From positions 1-58,469 of the forward strand of contig CAZGSR010000013.1 of assembly GCA_964528645.1 (NCBI GenBank): DNA of 58,469 bases. Reading direction: 5' to 3'. Made by a program: the position numbers and the translations under genes. The notes beneath the pieces were generated by a model that saw only the letters and a list, made by a program, of their open reading frames with translations, ran no database searches and was not told the origin of the DNA. This DNA is from UBA5734 sp964528645 (GTDB lineage Bacteria > Bacillota > Clostridia > Saccharofermentanales > UBA5734). Numbering within the stretch: position 1 is the stretch's first letter; each line of letters opens with the position of its first letter. Positions 31,381-40,567 of the stretch are shown here, one piece after another.

Positions 31381-32738
31381 GACACAGATTCCGGCTTTTC
31401 CAGAATGCCGGCAAACAGGGGCATTCCAGTCTCGAGATCCATGATGCCATAGACAAAAGGCCGGTCAAACACGATCTGGTGCTCTGAGTACGGCAGACTC
31501 GTCACACGCATTTCCACCGAGGTCGCAGCGGCGGCTTCGGTCCCCTTCTCGTCGACGCGGACAAACGATTTGTGCTTGACCTCGCCGATATAGAGGATCT
31601 TCTCGTGGCTGTCGATCATCTGGCTAAAATCCGCCTGATCCGGCTGAAAGGCAATGTCCATCCCTAACTGGGACAATTCATTGAGCAGGCTGTCTTCATA
31701 GCGCGACTCGAACTTGGGCAAGGCCAGATCAACCTCAAGCGATTCCCGACCCAACCCAGCTGTGACTTCGCCAAACAAGCGAGCCGGATCTTGCCCGGCC
31801 AGCCAGGCGCGCACATCGAGATCTTCGTCCGGCAAGACGGCAAAAAAGGCAAACCGGCTATCCTTGTACGGTAGTCCGATCCCGGTCGCTCGGTCCAGCT
31901 GGTAATAATCCATCGAACCGGTCCGGTGCATGAAATCAACTTCCACCTCTCCATCCGGTGCCTGGAAAACCTGCGACCGCGTATCGGACTTTTCAAAAGG
32001 AGCTTCCCAATCGGCCAGGAAATAGATCGCGTTGATCAGGAACATGACCGAATCCGGGCGGATCTGGTCGATAATCTGGTCGATCCGGCCATTCGTGGCC
32101 TCACTGACCCATCCGTTGATCACATCCAGAGTCTTGGGATCTTTGAAATCCAATTTTTGCGCAGCGGCATTGAAATAGTTGGCATTTGCCTGCAAAAACG
32201 GTTGGAAGGGGACAAAATCCTGGTCAAACCAGATCGAATTACTGATAGATACGGTCGTTCCTTCGCTGGCACGGTTCAGTCCCGTGATCCAGCTGCGGGC
32301 AGCACGGTTGACATCCTCAACCGCCAGTCCCTGCGTGGCCAGCGTCGCCAGCATTGCATCGCGCGTAGCGGTATCAGCGCCGTTCAAAGTCATCGCCAGT
32401 GCCAGATACACCGACGTCGGGGAAATCATGAAATTGCCTGGATTTTCGGCTGACTTCTGGAAAAGCAAAGCTGAGAAGCGGCCTGTCGCATCGGTCCATC
32501 CAGTGGGTAAAACCTCAGGCTCCACCGGCCAGGCAACCGCCTGTACGTCCGCCATCAAATCATTCGCGCCAGCCGCTGGCTGCGGCGGACGGCTCGTTTC
32601 TCCAGAGGATTCCTGTGTATGGCCAGAAGAAGGATCGTCAGAAGGACGTGTGCTTGTCGCCGGACCTGCGCAGCCCGCAAGCACCAGTGCCAGAACCGAC
32701 ACCATCAGGACACCAAATATAAGCAACCGTTTCAACAC
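31377..32738 (-). CDS. Serpin family protease inhibitor, lipoprotein
   Basis: The 453-residue product probably starts at the GTG at 32738, 6 nt after a GGGGG site; another GTG six bases upstream is too close. A lipobox, LVLAGC, marks a surface lipoprotein, followed by a Ser/Pro/Thr linker. The serpin fold follows from about residue 85 (NFMISPTSVYLALAMTLNGA). The hinge GTEAAAATSVEM has the small residues needed for an inhibitory serpin. By hinge counting the reactive bond falls near Thr-Ser in RVTSLPYS. The C-terminus FDRPFVYGIMD is conserved. It may protect the cell from host or community proteases. Confidence 0.9.
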   Translation of the reverse strand: MLKRLLIFGVLMVSVLALVLAGCAGPATSTRPSDDPSSGHTQESSGETSRPPQPAAGANDLMADVQAVAWPVEPEVLPTGWTDATGRFSALLFQKSAENPGNFMISPTSVYLALAMTLNGADTATRDAMLATLATQGLAVEDVNRAARSWITGLNRASEGTTVSISNSIWFDQDFVPFQPFLQANANYFNAAAQKLDFKDPKTLDVINGWVSEATNGRIDQIIDQIRPDSVMFLINAIYFLADWEAPFEKSDTRSQVFQAPDGEVEVDFMHRTGSMDYYQLDRATGIGLPYKDSRFAFFAVLPDEDLDVRAWLAGQDPARLFGEVTAGLGRESLEVDLALPKFESRYEDSLLNELSQLGMDIAFQPDQADFSQMIDSHEKILYIGEVKHKSFVRVDEKGTEAAAATSVEMRVTSLPYSEHQIVFDRPFVYGIMDLETGMPLFAGILEKPESVS

Positions 32739-32801
32739 AAACACCCCCAGTCAAATCATCTAACCATTGGACGTCTGGCACGGTAAAAAGTTCAATACGG
32801 G

Positions 32802-32896
32802 TCCAAATGCCTGAGCGCGACCGGTTCCGACCTCATCGAAAGGGTAATCGCCGGTCAATCTGGCGCAGTGAATCCAATGGCCTGAGCGTGACCGGT
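32802..32896. repeat. 24-nt direct repeat upstream of the serpin gene
   Basis: Two copies of a 24-nt segment containing CCTGAGCG-GACCGGT (32802-32825 and 32873-32896) match at 21 of 24 bases, 71 nt apart, in the 192-nt panD-serpin gap. They may be operator sites or relics of duplication. Confidence 0.5.
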
Positions 32897-32930
32897 GTTG
32901 CCTTTCCAAACCGCCGGAATGGCCGTCGAT

Positions 32931-33314
32931 TCACCCGATCATTCCGTGCTCTTCGTAATAGGTGATTTCAGAGATCGCGTTTTTCTCGTCGACAAAGACG
33001 ACGGTCGGGCGATGGGTCTTGGCTTCTTCGGGGGACATGGTGCAGAAGGCCATGACGATGACGCGGTCGCCGGGGCTGACGAGGCGGGCTGAAGCGCCGT
33101 TGAGGCAGATAATACCACTGCCGCGCGGACCAGCAATGATGTAGGTCTCCAGTCGGTTGCCATTGTCGATATCAGCGACGAGCACTTTTTCATAGGACAA
33201 AAGCCCGGCGGCATCCATCAGATCCTGGTCGATCGTGATGCTGCCGACATAATGCAAATCGGCTTCCGTTACCGTCGCGCGGTGGATTTTGGCTTTCAGT
33301 ACGGATAATTCCAA
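32931..33314 (-). CDS. panD: Aspartate 1-decarboxylase PanD
   Basis: The 127-residue pro-enzyme makes beta-alanine from aspartate for pantothenate. The self-cleavage site Gly-Ser is seen in HYVGSITID, where Ser becomes the pyruvoyl group, and GSGIICLNGASARL is the conserved core. It starts at a TTG with AGGAGG upstream, 14 nt after panC. It is the last pantothenate gene in the operon. Confidence 0.95.
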   Translation of the reverse strand: MELSVLKAKIHRATVTEADLHYVGSITIDQDLMDAAGLLSYEKVLVADIDNGNRLETYIIAGPRGSGIICLNGASARLVSPGDRVIVMAFCTMSPEEAKTHRPTVVFVDEKNAISEITYYEEHGMIG

Positions 33315-33328
33315 GGAAGGTTCCTCCT

Positions 33329-34264
33329 TTATTCGGGCCTGAACGTAAAATTGTCAATCAGGCGGGTTTTGCCGAAATAGACGGCAACAGCAGCCAGTAT
33401 GCTGCCTGAGATGGTCTCAACTGGCTGCAGGGTATCACTGTCCACCACTTCGACATAATCGATCCGGGCCAGCGTTTCAGCTTCAATGCCGGCGCGGATG
33501 ATGTCGCGGATGGCGGAGGCGGATCGTTCGCCCGACTCGAGTGATTGCCAGGCCTGCTCCAGGCTGCGCGACAAGGACAAGGCCGCCTGGCGTTCTTCGG
33601 CAGACAGATAAACATTTCGCGAACTCATGGCCAGGCCGTCAGATTCGCGGATGATCGGGCAGGGCACGATTTCGACCGGGAAGTTGAAATCGGAAACCAT
33701 GCGGCGGATGATCGCCAGCTGCTGGGCGTCTTTCTCCCCGAAAAAGGCCTGGTCAGGCTGGCAAATGTTAAATAATTTGGCGACAACTGTCAAGACGCCC
33801 TGGAAATGGCCGGGACGGCTGGCACCGCAGAGGTATTCACCCAGTGAGCGAATGTCCAGATAAGCCAGGTTGGCGGTCGGGTACATGTCAGAAACCTCGG
33901 GGACAAAGACAAGATCGGCACCAGCATCGCGGCACAGTTCGAGATCGCGGTCGAGGTCACGCGGGTAGCGGTTGAAGTCTTCGTTCGGACCGAACTGGAT
34001 CGGATTGACAAAAATACTGACAATGACACGATCACAGGATTTCCTGGCTTTCTCAATCAGGCTGACATGACCGGTGTGCAGATAGCCCATGGTCGGCACC
34101 AGGCCGATGCTTTCCTGGGCATTCTGGTAAAACGTGACGACGGTCCTGACATCGGTGATGGTCTTGGCTATCTCCATGGCTTCCCGTTCAACCCGGGCTT
34201 CCAAAGCATTTTTGCCTAAAACCGCCGTTTGCTTGCTGGTGTCAGCACGTTGCTGTTTCTTCAT
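33329..34264 (-). CDS. panC: Pantothenate synthetase PanC
   Basis: The 311-residue enzyme joins pantoate and beta-alanine using ATP. Class I nucleotidyl-transferase motifs are present: PTMGYLHTGHVSLI (HxGH-type), FFGEKDAQQL, and MSSRNVYLS (KMSKS-like). The start at 34264 has a good GGGAGG site and gives a 29-residue basic N-terminal extension over typical PanC; an internal ATG at 34177 would give the usual length with a weaker site. Confidence 0.95.
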   Translation of the reverse strand: MKKQQRADTSKQTAVLGKNALEARVEREAMEIAKTITDVRTVVTFYQNAQESIGLVPTMGYLHTGHVSLIEKARKSCDRVIVSIFVNPIQFGPNEDFNRYPRDLDRDLELCRDAGADLVFVPEVSDMYPTANLAYLDIRSLGEYLCGASRPGHFQGVLTVVAKLFNICQPDQAFFGEKDAQQLAIIRRMVSDFNFPVEIVPCPIIRESDGLAMSSRNVYLSAEERQAALSLSRSLEQAWQSLESGERSASAIRDIIRAGIEAETLARIDYVEVVDSDTLQPVETISGSILAAVAVYFGKTRLIDNFTFRPE

Positions 34265-34285
34265 TTTCTCGCCTCCCGTTCACGC

Positions 34286-35143
34286 TCAAGGATTTTGCGT
34301 TCCGGCAACAGGTGACTGTTTCAGCCGCCGGGCCAAGTCTGGGTCGAGGGCGACCGAATGTTCAGGGCCAGGGAAGCTCCCCTGGCGGACAGCTGCTACG
34401 AAGGATTTGAGCCCTGTTTCAGCCGTCTGGGCGCCATCGGCAAACACTTTGGCAAAGCGCGGCTTGATGTCACCGGACAATCCCAGAATATCATGATAAA
34501 CCAGGACTTGGCCATCACAACCAACACCCGAACCGATGCCGATCATCGGAATGGACACGGATTTGCTGATCACCTCCGCCAGCTCAGCCGGCAGGCATTC
34601 GAGGACAATGGCGAAAGCACCCGCATCCTCGAGGCGCCTGGCGTCTTCGATCAACTGGCGGGCAGCTTTTTCTTCCTTACCCTGGTATTTGAAACCACCA
34701 AACACATGGACAGACTGCGGCGTCAAGCCAAGATGGCCCATCACCGGGATCTGGGCTTTGACAATCGCCCGCACCTGGGCCAGGACCGTGGCCCCGCCTT
34801 CGAGTTTGACGGCCTCGGCATTGCCTTCCTGGATCAATCGCCCGGCGTTGGCAATGGCGTCGCGGACCGAGGTCTGGTAGGACATGAAGGGCAAGTCACT
34901 GACCAGAAGGGCGTCTTTGGTCCCACGAGCCACGGCTTTGGTGTGGTGGAGCATGTCGTCCATGGTGACTGGCAGGGTATTGGGGTAGCCGAGGCAGACC
35001 ATGCCCAGAGAATCGCCAACCAGGATGGCATCCACTCCGGCGCTATCCGCCAGGCGGGCCATGGAATAATCATAGGCAGTCACCATGGCCAGGCGTTCTC
35101 CGATGGTCTTGGCTTTCTGGAAAGTGGTGATGGTTCTTTTCAT
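34286..35143 (-). CDS. panB: Ketopantoate hydroxymethyltransferase PanB
   Basis: The 285-residue TIM-barrel enzyme makes ketopantoate from ketoisovalerate and methylene-tetrahydrofolate. AILVGDSLGMVCLGYPNTLP and VKLEGG are family motifs. The start at 35143 has AGGAGGA upstream, and its ATG overlaps the stop of the coaX fusion by 4 bases, coupling it to the predicted ketopantoate reductase. Confidence 0.95.
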   Translation of the reverse strand: MKRTITTFQKAKTIGERLAMVTAYDYSMARLADSAGVDAILVGDSLGMVCLGYPNTLPVTMDDMLHHTKAVARGTKDALLVSDLPFMSYQTSVRDAIANAGRLIQEGNAEAVKLEGGATVLAQVRAIVKAQIPVMGHLGLTPQSVHVFGGFKYQGKEEKAARQLIEDARRLEDAGAFAIVLECLPAELAEVISKSVSIPMIGIGSGVGCDGQVLVYHDILGLSGDIKPRFAKVFADGAQTAETGLKSFVAAVRQGSFPGPEHSVALDPDLARRLKQSPVAGTQNP

Positions 35144-36879
35144 GAGGATCCTCCTGAGTTGAGCAAATCGGCAAGCGCCTGGTCTTTGCGATTGTGGTGG
35201 CGCAGGCGGGCCTGTTCCAGCAAGATAGCGGACAGCTGGCAGTAGAGCGTCTGGTCTTGTTCCGGCATTGCCTGCAAATGGTGGCGGATTGTCTCGACAT
35301 CGTTGCGCTCGACGGGACCTGTCAGGGCGCCCGGCATGCCATGGGCACGGAAATTCTCCATGCTGGCCTGGACCAGGGGCCAGACAGCGCGTTCGGCTTC
35401 CTTGTGTGACAACCCCAGGGTCTCGAGATACGCACAGCTCTGGGCGATGACTGCCAACGTCAGGTTGGACGCCCAGACACTGGCCAGGTGATAAAGGGGT
35501 TTCTGGCCGGCAGTCAGCTGAATGACCGGGTGGTTCCAGTCGGTCAGTGCCATAGCCCATTCCCCAGCAACAGCAGCGTCCCCTTCCAGGGAAATACTGG
35601 CAGTTTCAATGGTCTCTGGCATCATGTCCCGGCTGGCAAATGCCAGCATGGGGTGCAGGGACAGGACACCAACCGCGGGGTTGTCAGGCAGGGCAGCCCG
35701 CAGGATCTCTGCTGACAGTGAACCACTGGCATGCATCAACCATTGTCCAGATACCAGACGGCCAGCGACCTGCCGGGCCACGCCGGCGATCTCACCATCG
35801 GGTGTTGCGATCAGGATCATGTCGGAAAAAGCGGTCACTTCATTGAGATTGCGGAACGCTTTGCTACCAGTCAGACGGGCAGCTTTCTCTGCTGACAGGA
35901 AATTGCGGCTGTAATACCCCGCCAGAGCGATGCCGCGGCTGGCCAGGTACAACCCCAGGCCAACGCCCAGTCGCCCCGCACCAATGATTCCCAGCCTCCG
36001 GCCGGACAGCGGCCGGACGACAGTAGCCGGCTGACCACCGAGGGCGATCAGGCGCAATCCCTTAAGCAAGAGTTCTGGATCATGGCGGACCGGTTTTCTG
36101 AAGTGATGGATCAGACGGCCGGACAGGCCTCCCGTCAGGATCAGTGTCGCCGGGCGGCCCAGTTCACCGGACATCCGTTCGGCAAGACCTTCCAGCATGG
36201 CCGCCGTCCCGTTTAGCAGACCGCTGCGGATGCTGTCCTCGGTGTTGCGTCCAATCTGCGACGGTGGGCTGGCCAGATCGGAGAGTGGCAGTTGCGCCGT
36301 CACCTGGTGCAGCGCCCGGGCACTGTTCTGCAGACCCAGGCTGATCGAACCACCGACCAGATTACCGGTGGCATCGATCACACTGATCGTCGTAGCCGTC
36401 CCCACGTCCATGACAATGGCCGGCAAAGGATAAAGCCGGGCTGCTGCGGCGGCATTGGCGATCCGGTCGGCGCCGATTTTCTCCGGCACGTCGACCCGGA
36501 TCGGGATCGTAGCGGTGCGGACACTGGCCAGGACTGGTTCGAGTCCGGTGTAACGGCCCAGAGCTTCTACCAGTTGCGGTGTGGCCGGCGGAACGACCGA
36601 AGAAATACCGATGGCATCCAGCTGGGCCGGATTGAGATTATAGCGGGAAAAGAAACCCGACAACTCCCGGTCCAGAAGGTCATCTGCGTCTTCGCGCACC
36701 GTACCCCAGCGGGCGGTGCAGCGCAAGGCATCGGCATCGAACCAGCCAATGACCGTCTGGGTATTGCCGATATCAATAGCCAGGACACGGACACAGGTCT
36801 GGTCTGGTCCGCAGGCCAGATTTGCCGCTTGTTTTTGGAGAAATTCCGGATCAGCTGTCGAATCTGTTTGAAATTTCAT
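35140..36879 (-). CDS. coaX: Type III pantothenate kinase fused to a PanG-like ketopantoate reductase (DUF2520)
   Basis: This 579-residue protein joins two enzymes. Residues about 30-285 are CoaX (VLAIDIGNTQTVIGWF, KIGADRIANAAAAAR, IVMDVGTATTISVID), which phosphorylates pantothenate. From about 295 a Rossmann motif, LGIIGAGRLGVGLGLYLASR, begins a domain with the DUF2520 C-terminus (VGVLSLHPMLAFASRD, then PLYHLASVWASNLTLA). DUF2520 proteins include PanG, the alternative ketopantoate reductase described in Francisella, so this half likely reduces ketopantoate to pantoate. No panE or separate panG is in the window. It lies between coaBC and panB. Confidence 0.88.
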   Translation of the reverse strand: MKFQTDSTADPEFLQKQAANLACGPDQTCVRVLAIDIGNTQTVIGWFDADALRCTARWGTVREDADDLLDRELSGFFSRYNLNPAQLDAIGISSVVPPATPQLVEALGRYTGLEPVLASVRTATIPIRVDVPEKIGADRIANAAAAARLYPLPAIVMDVGTATTISVIDATGNLVGGSISLGLQNSARALHQVTAQLPLSDLASPPSQIGRNTEDSIRSGLLNGTAAMLEGLAERMSGELGRPATLILTGGLSGRLIHHFRKPVRHDPELLLKGLRLIALGGQPATVVRPLSGRRLGIIGAGRLGVGLGLYLASRGIALAGYYSRNFLSAEKAARLTGSKAFRNLNEVTAFSDMILIATPDGEIAGVARQVAGRLVSGQWLMHASGSLSAEILRAALPDNPAVGVLSLHPMLAFASRDMMPETIETASISLEGDAAVAGEWAMALTDWNHPVIQLTAGQKPLYHLASVWASNLTLAVIAQSCAYLETLGLSHKEAERAVWPLVQASMENFRAHGMPGALTGPVERNDVETIRHHLQAMPEQDQTLYCQLSAILLEQARLRHHNRKDQALADLLNSGGSS

Positions 36880-36888
36880 GTGCTCGCC

Positions 36889-38064
36889 TCACAACCCTTT
36901 GGCCAGCAGGGCATCGAGAATGGCATAGGCCAGCTCTGGTTTCGGCAATTCAGGTAATTCCTCGATCTCCTGCGCATCAACCAGCCAGACTTTGCCACTG
37001 GTCCGGGCAAAGTTATCGAGGGAGTTGGCGATGATCCAGTCGAGCTTTTTGCGCTCAAGCTTGTCTTTGGCATTTGCCAGCATTGCTTCGCTCTCAGCCG
37101 CAAACCCGATCAGCTTCTGGTGCGTCTTCATTTGGGACAGCTCGAACAAGACGTCGGTATTGGGCACCAGTTCGATGTTCAGGCTGGCGCCAGTCTTTTT
37201 GATCTTGGAGTCGCTTCTGGCGGCCGGTTTGAAATCCGAAACAGCTGCAGCGGCAAACAGGTAGTCCGTTTCTGGAAATACCTTAAGGGCTGCGGCATAG
37301 AGATCGGCAACGGTATCGACACGAATGACATCGACACCGGGCGCGTCCAGAGTGGAGTTGGCCAGCAGCAGCGTAACCTCTGCTCCATAAGAGCGACAAG
37401 CCCGGGCCAGGGCGACCCCCATCTGGCCACTCGACGAATTGGACAGAAAGCGGATCGGGTCGATGTATTCGCGCGTCGCACCAGCGGTGATCAGCACGCG
37501 TTTGCCTTGCAAAGGCTTGGGGGCAAGGAAGGACTCGACCGCGTCCAGGATGGCCGGCACCTTGGCCAGGCGGCCTTTGGCATAGACGCCACAGGCCAGC
37601 ATGCCTTCTTCAGGCTCGACAAACTGGCTGCCGCGGTCCTTCAAAGTGGCCATATTGGCCTGGAATGCAGGATTTTCGAACATGTTGACATTCATCGCCG
37701 GTGCATACAGGACACGCTTCGGATCGGCTGCGGCCAGAACAGAGCTCAAGAGGTCGTCGGCGATCCCCTGGGCGGCCTTGCCAATGATGTTAAAGGTCGC
37801 AGGCGCGACCAGGACCAGATCGATGTTGGTCCCCTGCTCGATGTGAGACACCTGGCGGTGGTCCTCATCCGAAAACATGTCGACCAGGACTTTCTGGCGG
37901 GTCAGGGTCTCAAAGGTGATCGGCGAGATGAACCGGGTCGCGTGTTCAGTCATGATCACCCGGACTTCGTGGCCAGCCGATGTCAAAGCACTGGCGATCT
38001 CGGCCGCCTTGTAGGCAGCAATCGATCCCGTCACTCCCAATGTGATTTTTTTCGCACGTGGCAT
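36889..38064 (-). CDS. coaBC: Bifunctional PPC synthetase/decarboxylase CoaBC
   Basis: The 391-residue enzyme makes 4'-phosphopantothenoylcysteine and decarboxylates it. The CoaC flavodoxin-like half opens with ITLGVTGSIAAYKAAEI and has YAPAMNVNMFENPA. The CoaB half carries VLITAGATREYIDPIRFLSN and SSSGQMGVALA. It is the first gene of the pantothenate/CoA operon (coaBC, coaX-panG, panB, panC, panD). AGGAGGA is 12 nt before the start. Confidence 0.95.
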   Translation of the reverse strand: MPRAKKITLGVTGSIAAYKAAEIASALTSAGHEVRVIMTEHATRFISPITFETLTRQKVLVDMFSDEDHRQVSHIEQGTNIDLVLVAPATFNIIGKAAQGIADDLLSSVLAAADPKRVLYAPAMNVNMFENPAFQANMATLKDRGSQFVEPEEGMLACGVYAKGRLAKVPAILDAVESFLAPKPLQGKRVLITAGATREYIDPIRFLSNSSSGQMGVALARACRSYGAEVTLLLANSTLDAPGVDVIRVDTVADLYAAALKVFPETDYLFAAAAVSDFKPAARSDSKIKKTGASLNIELVPNTDVLFELSQMKTHQKLIGFAAESEAMLANAKDKLERKKLDWIIANSLDNFARTSGKVWLVDAQEIEELPELPKPELAYAILDALLAKGL

Positions 38065-38117
38065 GCTGTAAAGAGTCCTCCTGCACCGGCATAACGAATC
38101 CCCATCGGATATGCCGG

Positions 38118-38131
38118 ATTATCCGGATAAT
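38118..38131. promoter_or_regulatory. 14-bp perfect palindrome upstream of coaBC
   Basis: ATTATCCGGATAAT lies between the divergent coaBC and deacetylase genes, about 55 nt from the coaBC start. It may be an operator; the partner is unknown. Confidence 0.4.
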
Positions 38132-38228
38132 TATATCATAACAGGCCTTGCTGGATCGGATATGATATAGTTGAATATGAAAGATCATCATACATCCACA
38201 GTTCGAATGTGACCGAAATGATCCTGCG

Positions 38229-39143
38229 ATGAAAGTGCCAGATGCCATGAAACAGCATTTTTCGATCCCTGCCACACTGTTCTTCATTTTTATTGTCACG
38301 CTGGTTTTGGCCGGCTGTCTGTTGCAGCCTGTCACCGGCCAGTTTGAGACCGCACCTGTAACGGTTGCTCCAACTTCCGCCAGTCAGCCTGAGGTGACAA
38401 CCTCAACCGTACCTGAGCAGACGGTCAACCAGCAAGAACACCAGCCTGCAACCCCACCCGAATCGAGCGCGACCTCTGAACCAACAGCCTATTCAGGTCC
38501 ACCCAGCGATGAGCATCCGGTCATCGCCCTGACCTTTGACGACGGGCCCTCCACAGACCTGACCGGACCGCTGCTCGATGTCCTTCTGGAAAAAAAGGTC
38601 AAGGCGACGTTCTTTGTCCTCGGCAACCGGCTCCAGTCGAGCCAGGTCCGCGGCGATCTGCTGCGGCGCGAAGTCGCAGAAGGCCACGAGATTGGCAACC
38701 ATACGTACACCCACCAGATCCTGAAGAAGGCCGACGCAGCCACGACGCGTGATGAACTGGTGCGGACGACCGAGCTGATCGAGTCGATCGCAGGTGTCAC
38801 CCCGACGATCATGCGGCCACCGACGGGTGGCTACAGCGCCACCACCGAAGACGTGACCCGCGAACTGGGCCTGGTGATTGTCAACTGGTCCTGGCAGAGC
38901 TGCCCCGAGGACTGGAATCACAAAGATGATCCCGACCACATCGCCAATTTTGTCATCGAAAATGCAGCTAACGGCCACATCGTTTTGCTCCACGACACCA
39001 ATAGCGCCACCTTGGCCGCTGTGCCCCGGATGATTGACGGGCTGGTCGAAAAGGGATTTCGTTTCATGACAGTCAGTGAGTTGCTGTCGTACAGCAGCGA
39101 GGGGATGCCAGAACCTGGCACAGTCGTATCAAAATTGAAATGA
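38229..39143 (+). CDS. Polysaccharide deacetylase, lipoprotein (NodB homology, CE4)
   Basis: The product is up to 304 residues; an ATG at 38247 is an equally good start since neither has a clear ribosome site. The signal sequence ends in the lipobox LVLAGC, followed by a Thr/Pro/Gln-rich linker. The CE4 domain has TFDDGPSTDL (metal Asp), GNHTYTHQIL (His pair) and MRPPTGGYS. It probably N-deacetylates cell-wall glycan at the surface, as PgdA does for lysozyme resistance. It is convergent with a glycoside hydrolase gene. Confidence 0.9.
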   Translation: MKVPDAMKQHFSIPATLFFIFIVTLVLAGCLLQPVTGQFETAPVTVAPTSASQPEVTTSTVPEQTVNQQEHQPATPPESSATSEPTAYSGPPSDEHPVIALTFDDGPSTDLTGPLLDVLLEKKVKATFFVLGNRLQSSQVRGDLLRREVAEGHEIGNHTYTHQILKKADAATTRDELVRTTELIESIAGVTPTIMRPPTGGYSATTEDVTRELGLVIVNWSWQSCPEDWNHKDDPDHIANFVIENAANGHIVLLHDTNSATLAAVPRMIDGLVEKGFRFMTVSELLSYSSEGMPEPGTVVSKLK

Positions 39144-39164
39144 CCGGGCTCGCCGGCCCGGTCA
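39141..39164. terminator. Bidirectional hairpin between convergent genes
   Basis: TGACCGGGC (39141-39149) pairs with GCCCGGTCA (39156-39164) across 6 nt, starting at the deacetylase stop codon. There is no T-run, so strength is uncertain. Confidence 0.5.
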
Positions 39165-39175
39165 TCGCTCGGATC

Positions 39176-40567
39176 CTATTCTCCAGTCTTGGCCCGGAAG
39201 GCTTCAGCCGGATAGCTGGCCCGTGAATTCCACAAGATCCACTCCGTGTAGCCAGCATCTTCGATGGCCTGGATCTGTTCACGGATCTCTTTCGCTCCGT
39301 AGGTCATATAATAGCCATTGGGCAGGTACGAGGCCGTGAACGCCTGCAGATACGGTGCGATCGCGACAGAGTAGCCGGGTGCAGAGGCTGCTGCTTCCTG
39401 ACCTTCAATCAATGTTTTGTACATCACGTCATAGGGGAATAGATCCGGCTTGGTGTATAGGGTGTCACCAACCTGCTGGCCAACGCCATTGCCGGTGTAA
39501 TGCCCGGTCGAGTTGTTGGCGTAATGCGAGGGGTAGATCATCGGACTGATCCGGTCGAGTCCAAGCAAACCAAGGGATGCCCAGTCCTGGCCGATCCGGT
39601 TGCCGTCACCTTTGCTGATCATGACAATGGCGAACACGTCGGCACCCAGTGGGATACCCAATTCGTCCTGGATCTGAACCCGGGCAAACTGCAGGAAACG
39701 GTTGATCGCCTGGACTTTGGTCGGCACCGTCCCTTCCTCGCCAAAATAGGGCGATGCGCCGGTGGTGGTGCCACCGGTCGGGAAACGGACATAGTCGAAC
39801 TGGATCTCATCGACGCCGATGGCGATTGCTTCCTTTGCAATGTCGACATTGTACTGCCAGACATCCTGGTTGTACGGATTGACGAAAGGCTTTTTACCCT
39901 CGAGTTTGTAGAGCAGGGCATTGCCGTTTTTGTCCTGGATTGCCAGGTCTGGACGTGCCTCGGCCAGGAAGGGGTCTTTGAAACAGACAATCCGGCCAAT
40001 GACGATGATGCCTTCGGCATGGAGTTTCTCGATCACAGCCGGCAAATTATAGAGCGGATGGACGAGGTTGTTTTCGACAGCCAGTGGCACCTGGGACTTG
40101 TATTTGACCCCGTTGGACTCCTTGAGGTCAATAACAACCGCATTGACTTCCGTCTCACGGGCGAGGCGAATGGTCGAGTCCAGATTGGCTGCAGCGCCGA
40201 GATACAGAGCGCGGATTTCATTGTGTTCATAGGCGACGGTCTGGCTGGCAACCGGCAGCGGACCGAAATAGGACTCGACGATCGGATCGACTGGCAGTGC
40301 CGGAACCGGGGTCGGGGTCGGAATGGGTGTGGGCGTCGGCGTGGGTGTGGGTGCTACTGTTTCTGCAGGCAAGGTCGCGGAAGCCGCTGGGCCCTCGGTC
40401 GACTGTCCAGCCTGGGCGCCGGAAGTGGCCGTCGCAGTTCCAGTGGCTTGGCCTGGTGTCGTCAGCTGCAGATTGCACCCTGCAAGCAGGAGGCTGGTGG
40501 CAAGCAGGATGACGGCTATCCACACCACGGATCCGCTGATAAACAGAATGGACTTGGCTTGCTTCAT
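39176..40567 (-). CDS. Putative surface glycoside hydrolase (DUF4015), lipoprotein
   Basis: The 463-residue product has a signal sequence with lipobox LLLAGC, then a Thr/Pro-rich linker with TPTPTPTPIPTPTP. A TIM-barrel-like domain follows from about residue 115. Landmarks are IRALYLGAAANLDSTIRLA, VNAVVIDLKESNG, and the acidic VDEIQFDYVRFPTGG motif with probable catalytic residues. DUF4015 is classed as a putative glycoside hydrolase. The substrate is unknown, but its position next to the deacetylase suggests cell-wall or surface glycan. Confidence 0.88.
   Translation of the reverse strand: MKQAKSILFISGSVVWIAVILLATSLLLAGCNLQLTTPGQATGTATATSGAQAGQSTEGPAASATLPAETVAPTPTPTPTPIPTPTPVPALPVDPIVESYFGPLPVASQTVAYEHNEIRALYLGAAANLDSTIRLARETEVNAVVIDLKESNGVKYKSQVPLAVENNLVHPLYNLPAVIEKLHAEGIIVIGRIVCFKDPFLAEARPDLAIQDKNGNALLYKLEGKKPFVNPYNQDVWQYNVDIAKEAIAIGVDEIQFDYVRFPTGGTTTGASPYFGEEGTVPTKVQAINRFLQFARVQIQDELGIPLGADVFAIVMISKGDGNRIGQDWASLGLLGLDRISPMIYPSHYANNSTGHYTGNGVGQQVGDTLYTKPDLFPYDVMYKTLIEGQEAAASAPGYSVAIAPYLQAFTASYLPNGYYMTYGAKEIREQIQAIEDAGYTEWILWNSRASYPAEAFRAKTGE

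Noticed and set aside
34358..35245. 295-codon frame antisense to panB
   Set aside because: Shadow of panB and the coaX fusion end; no independent evidence.
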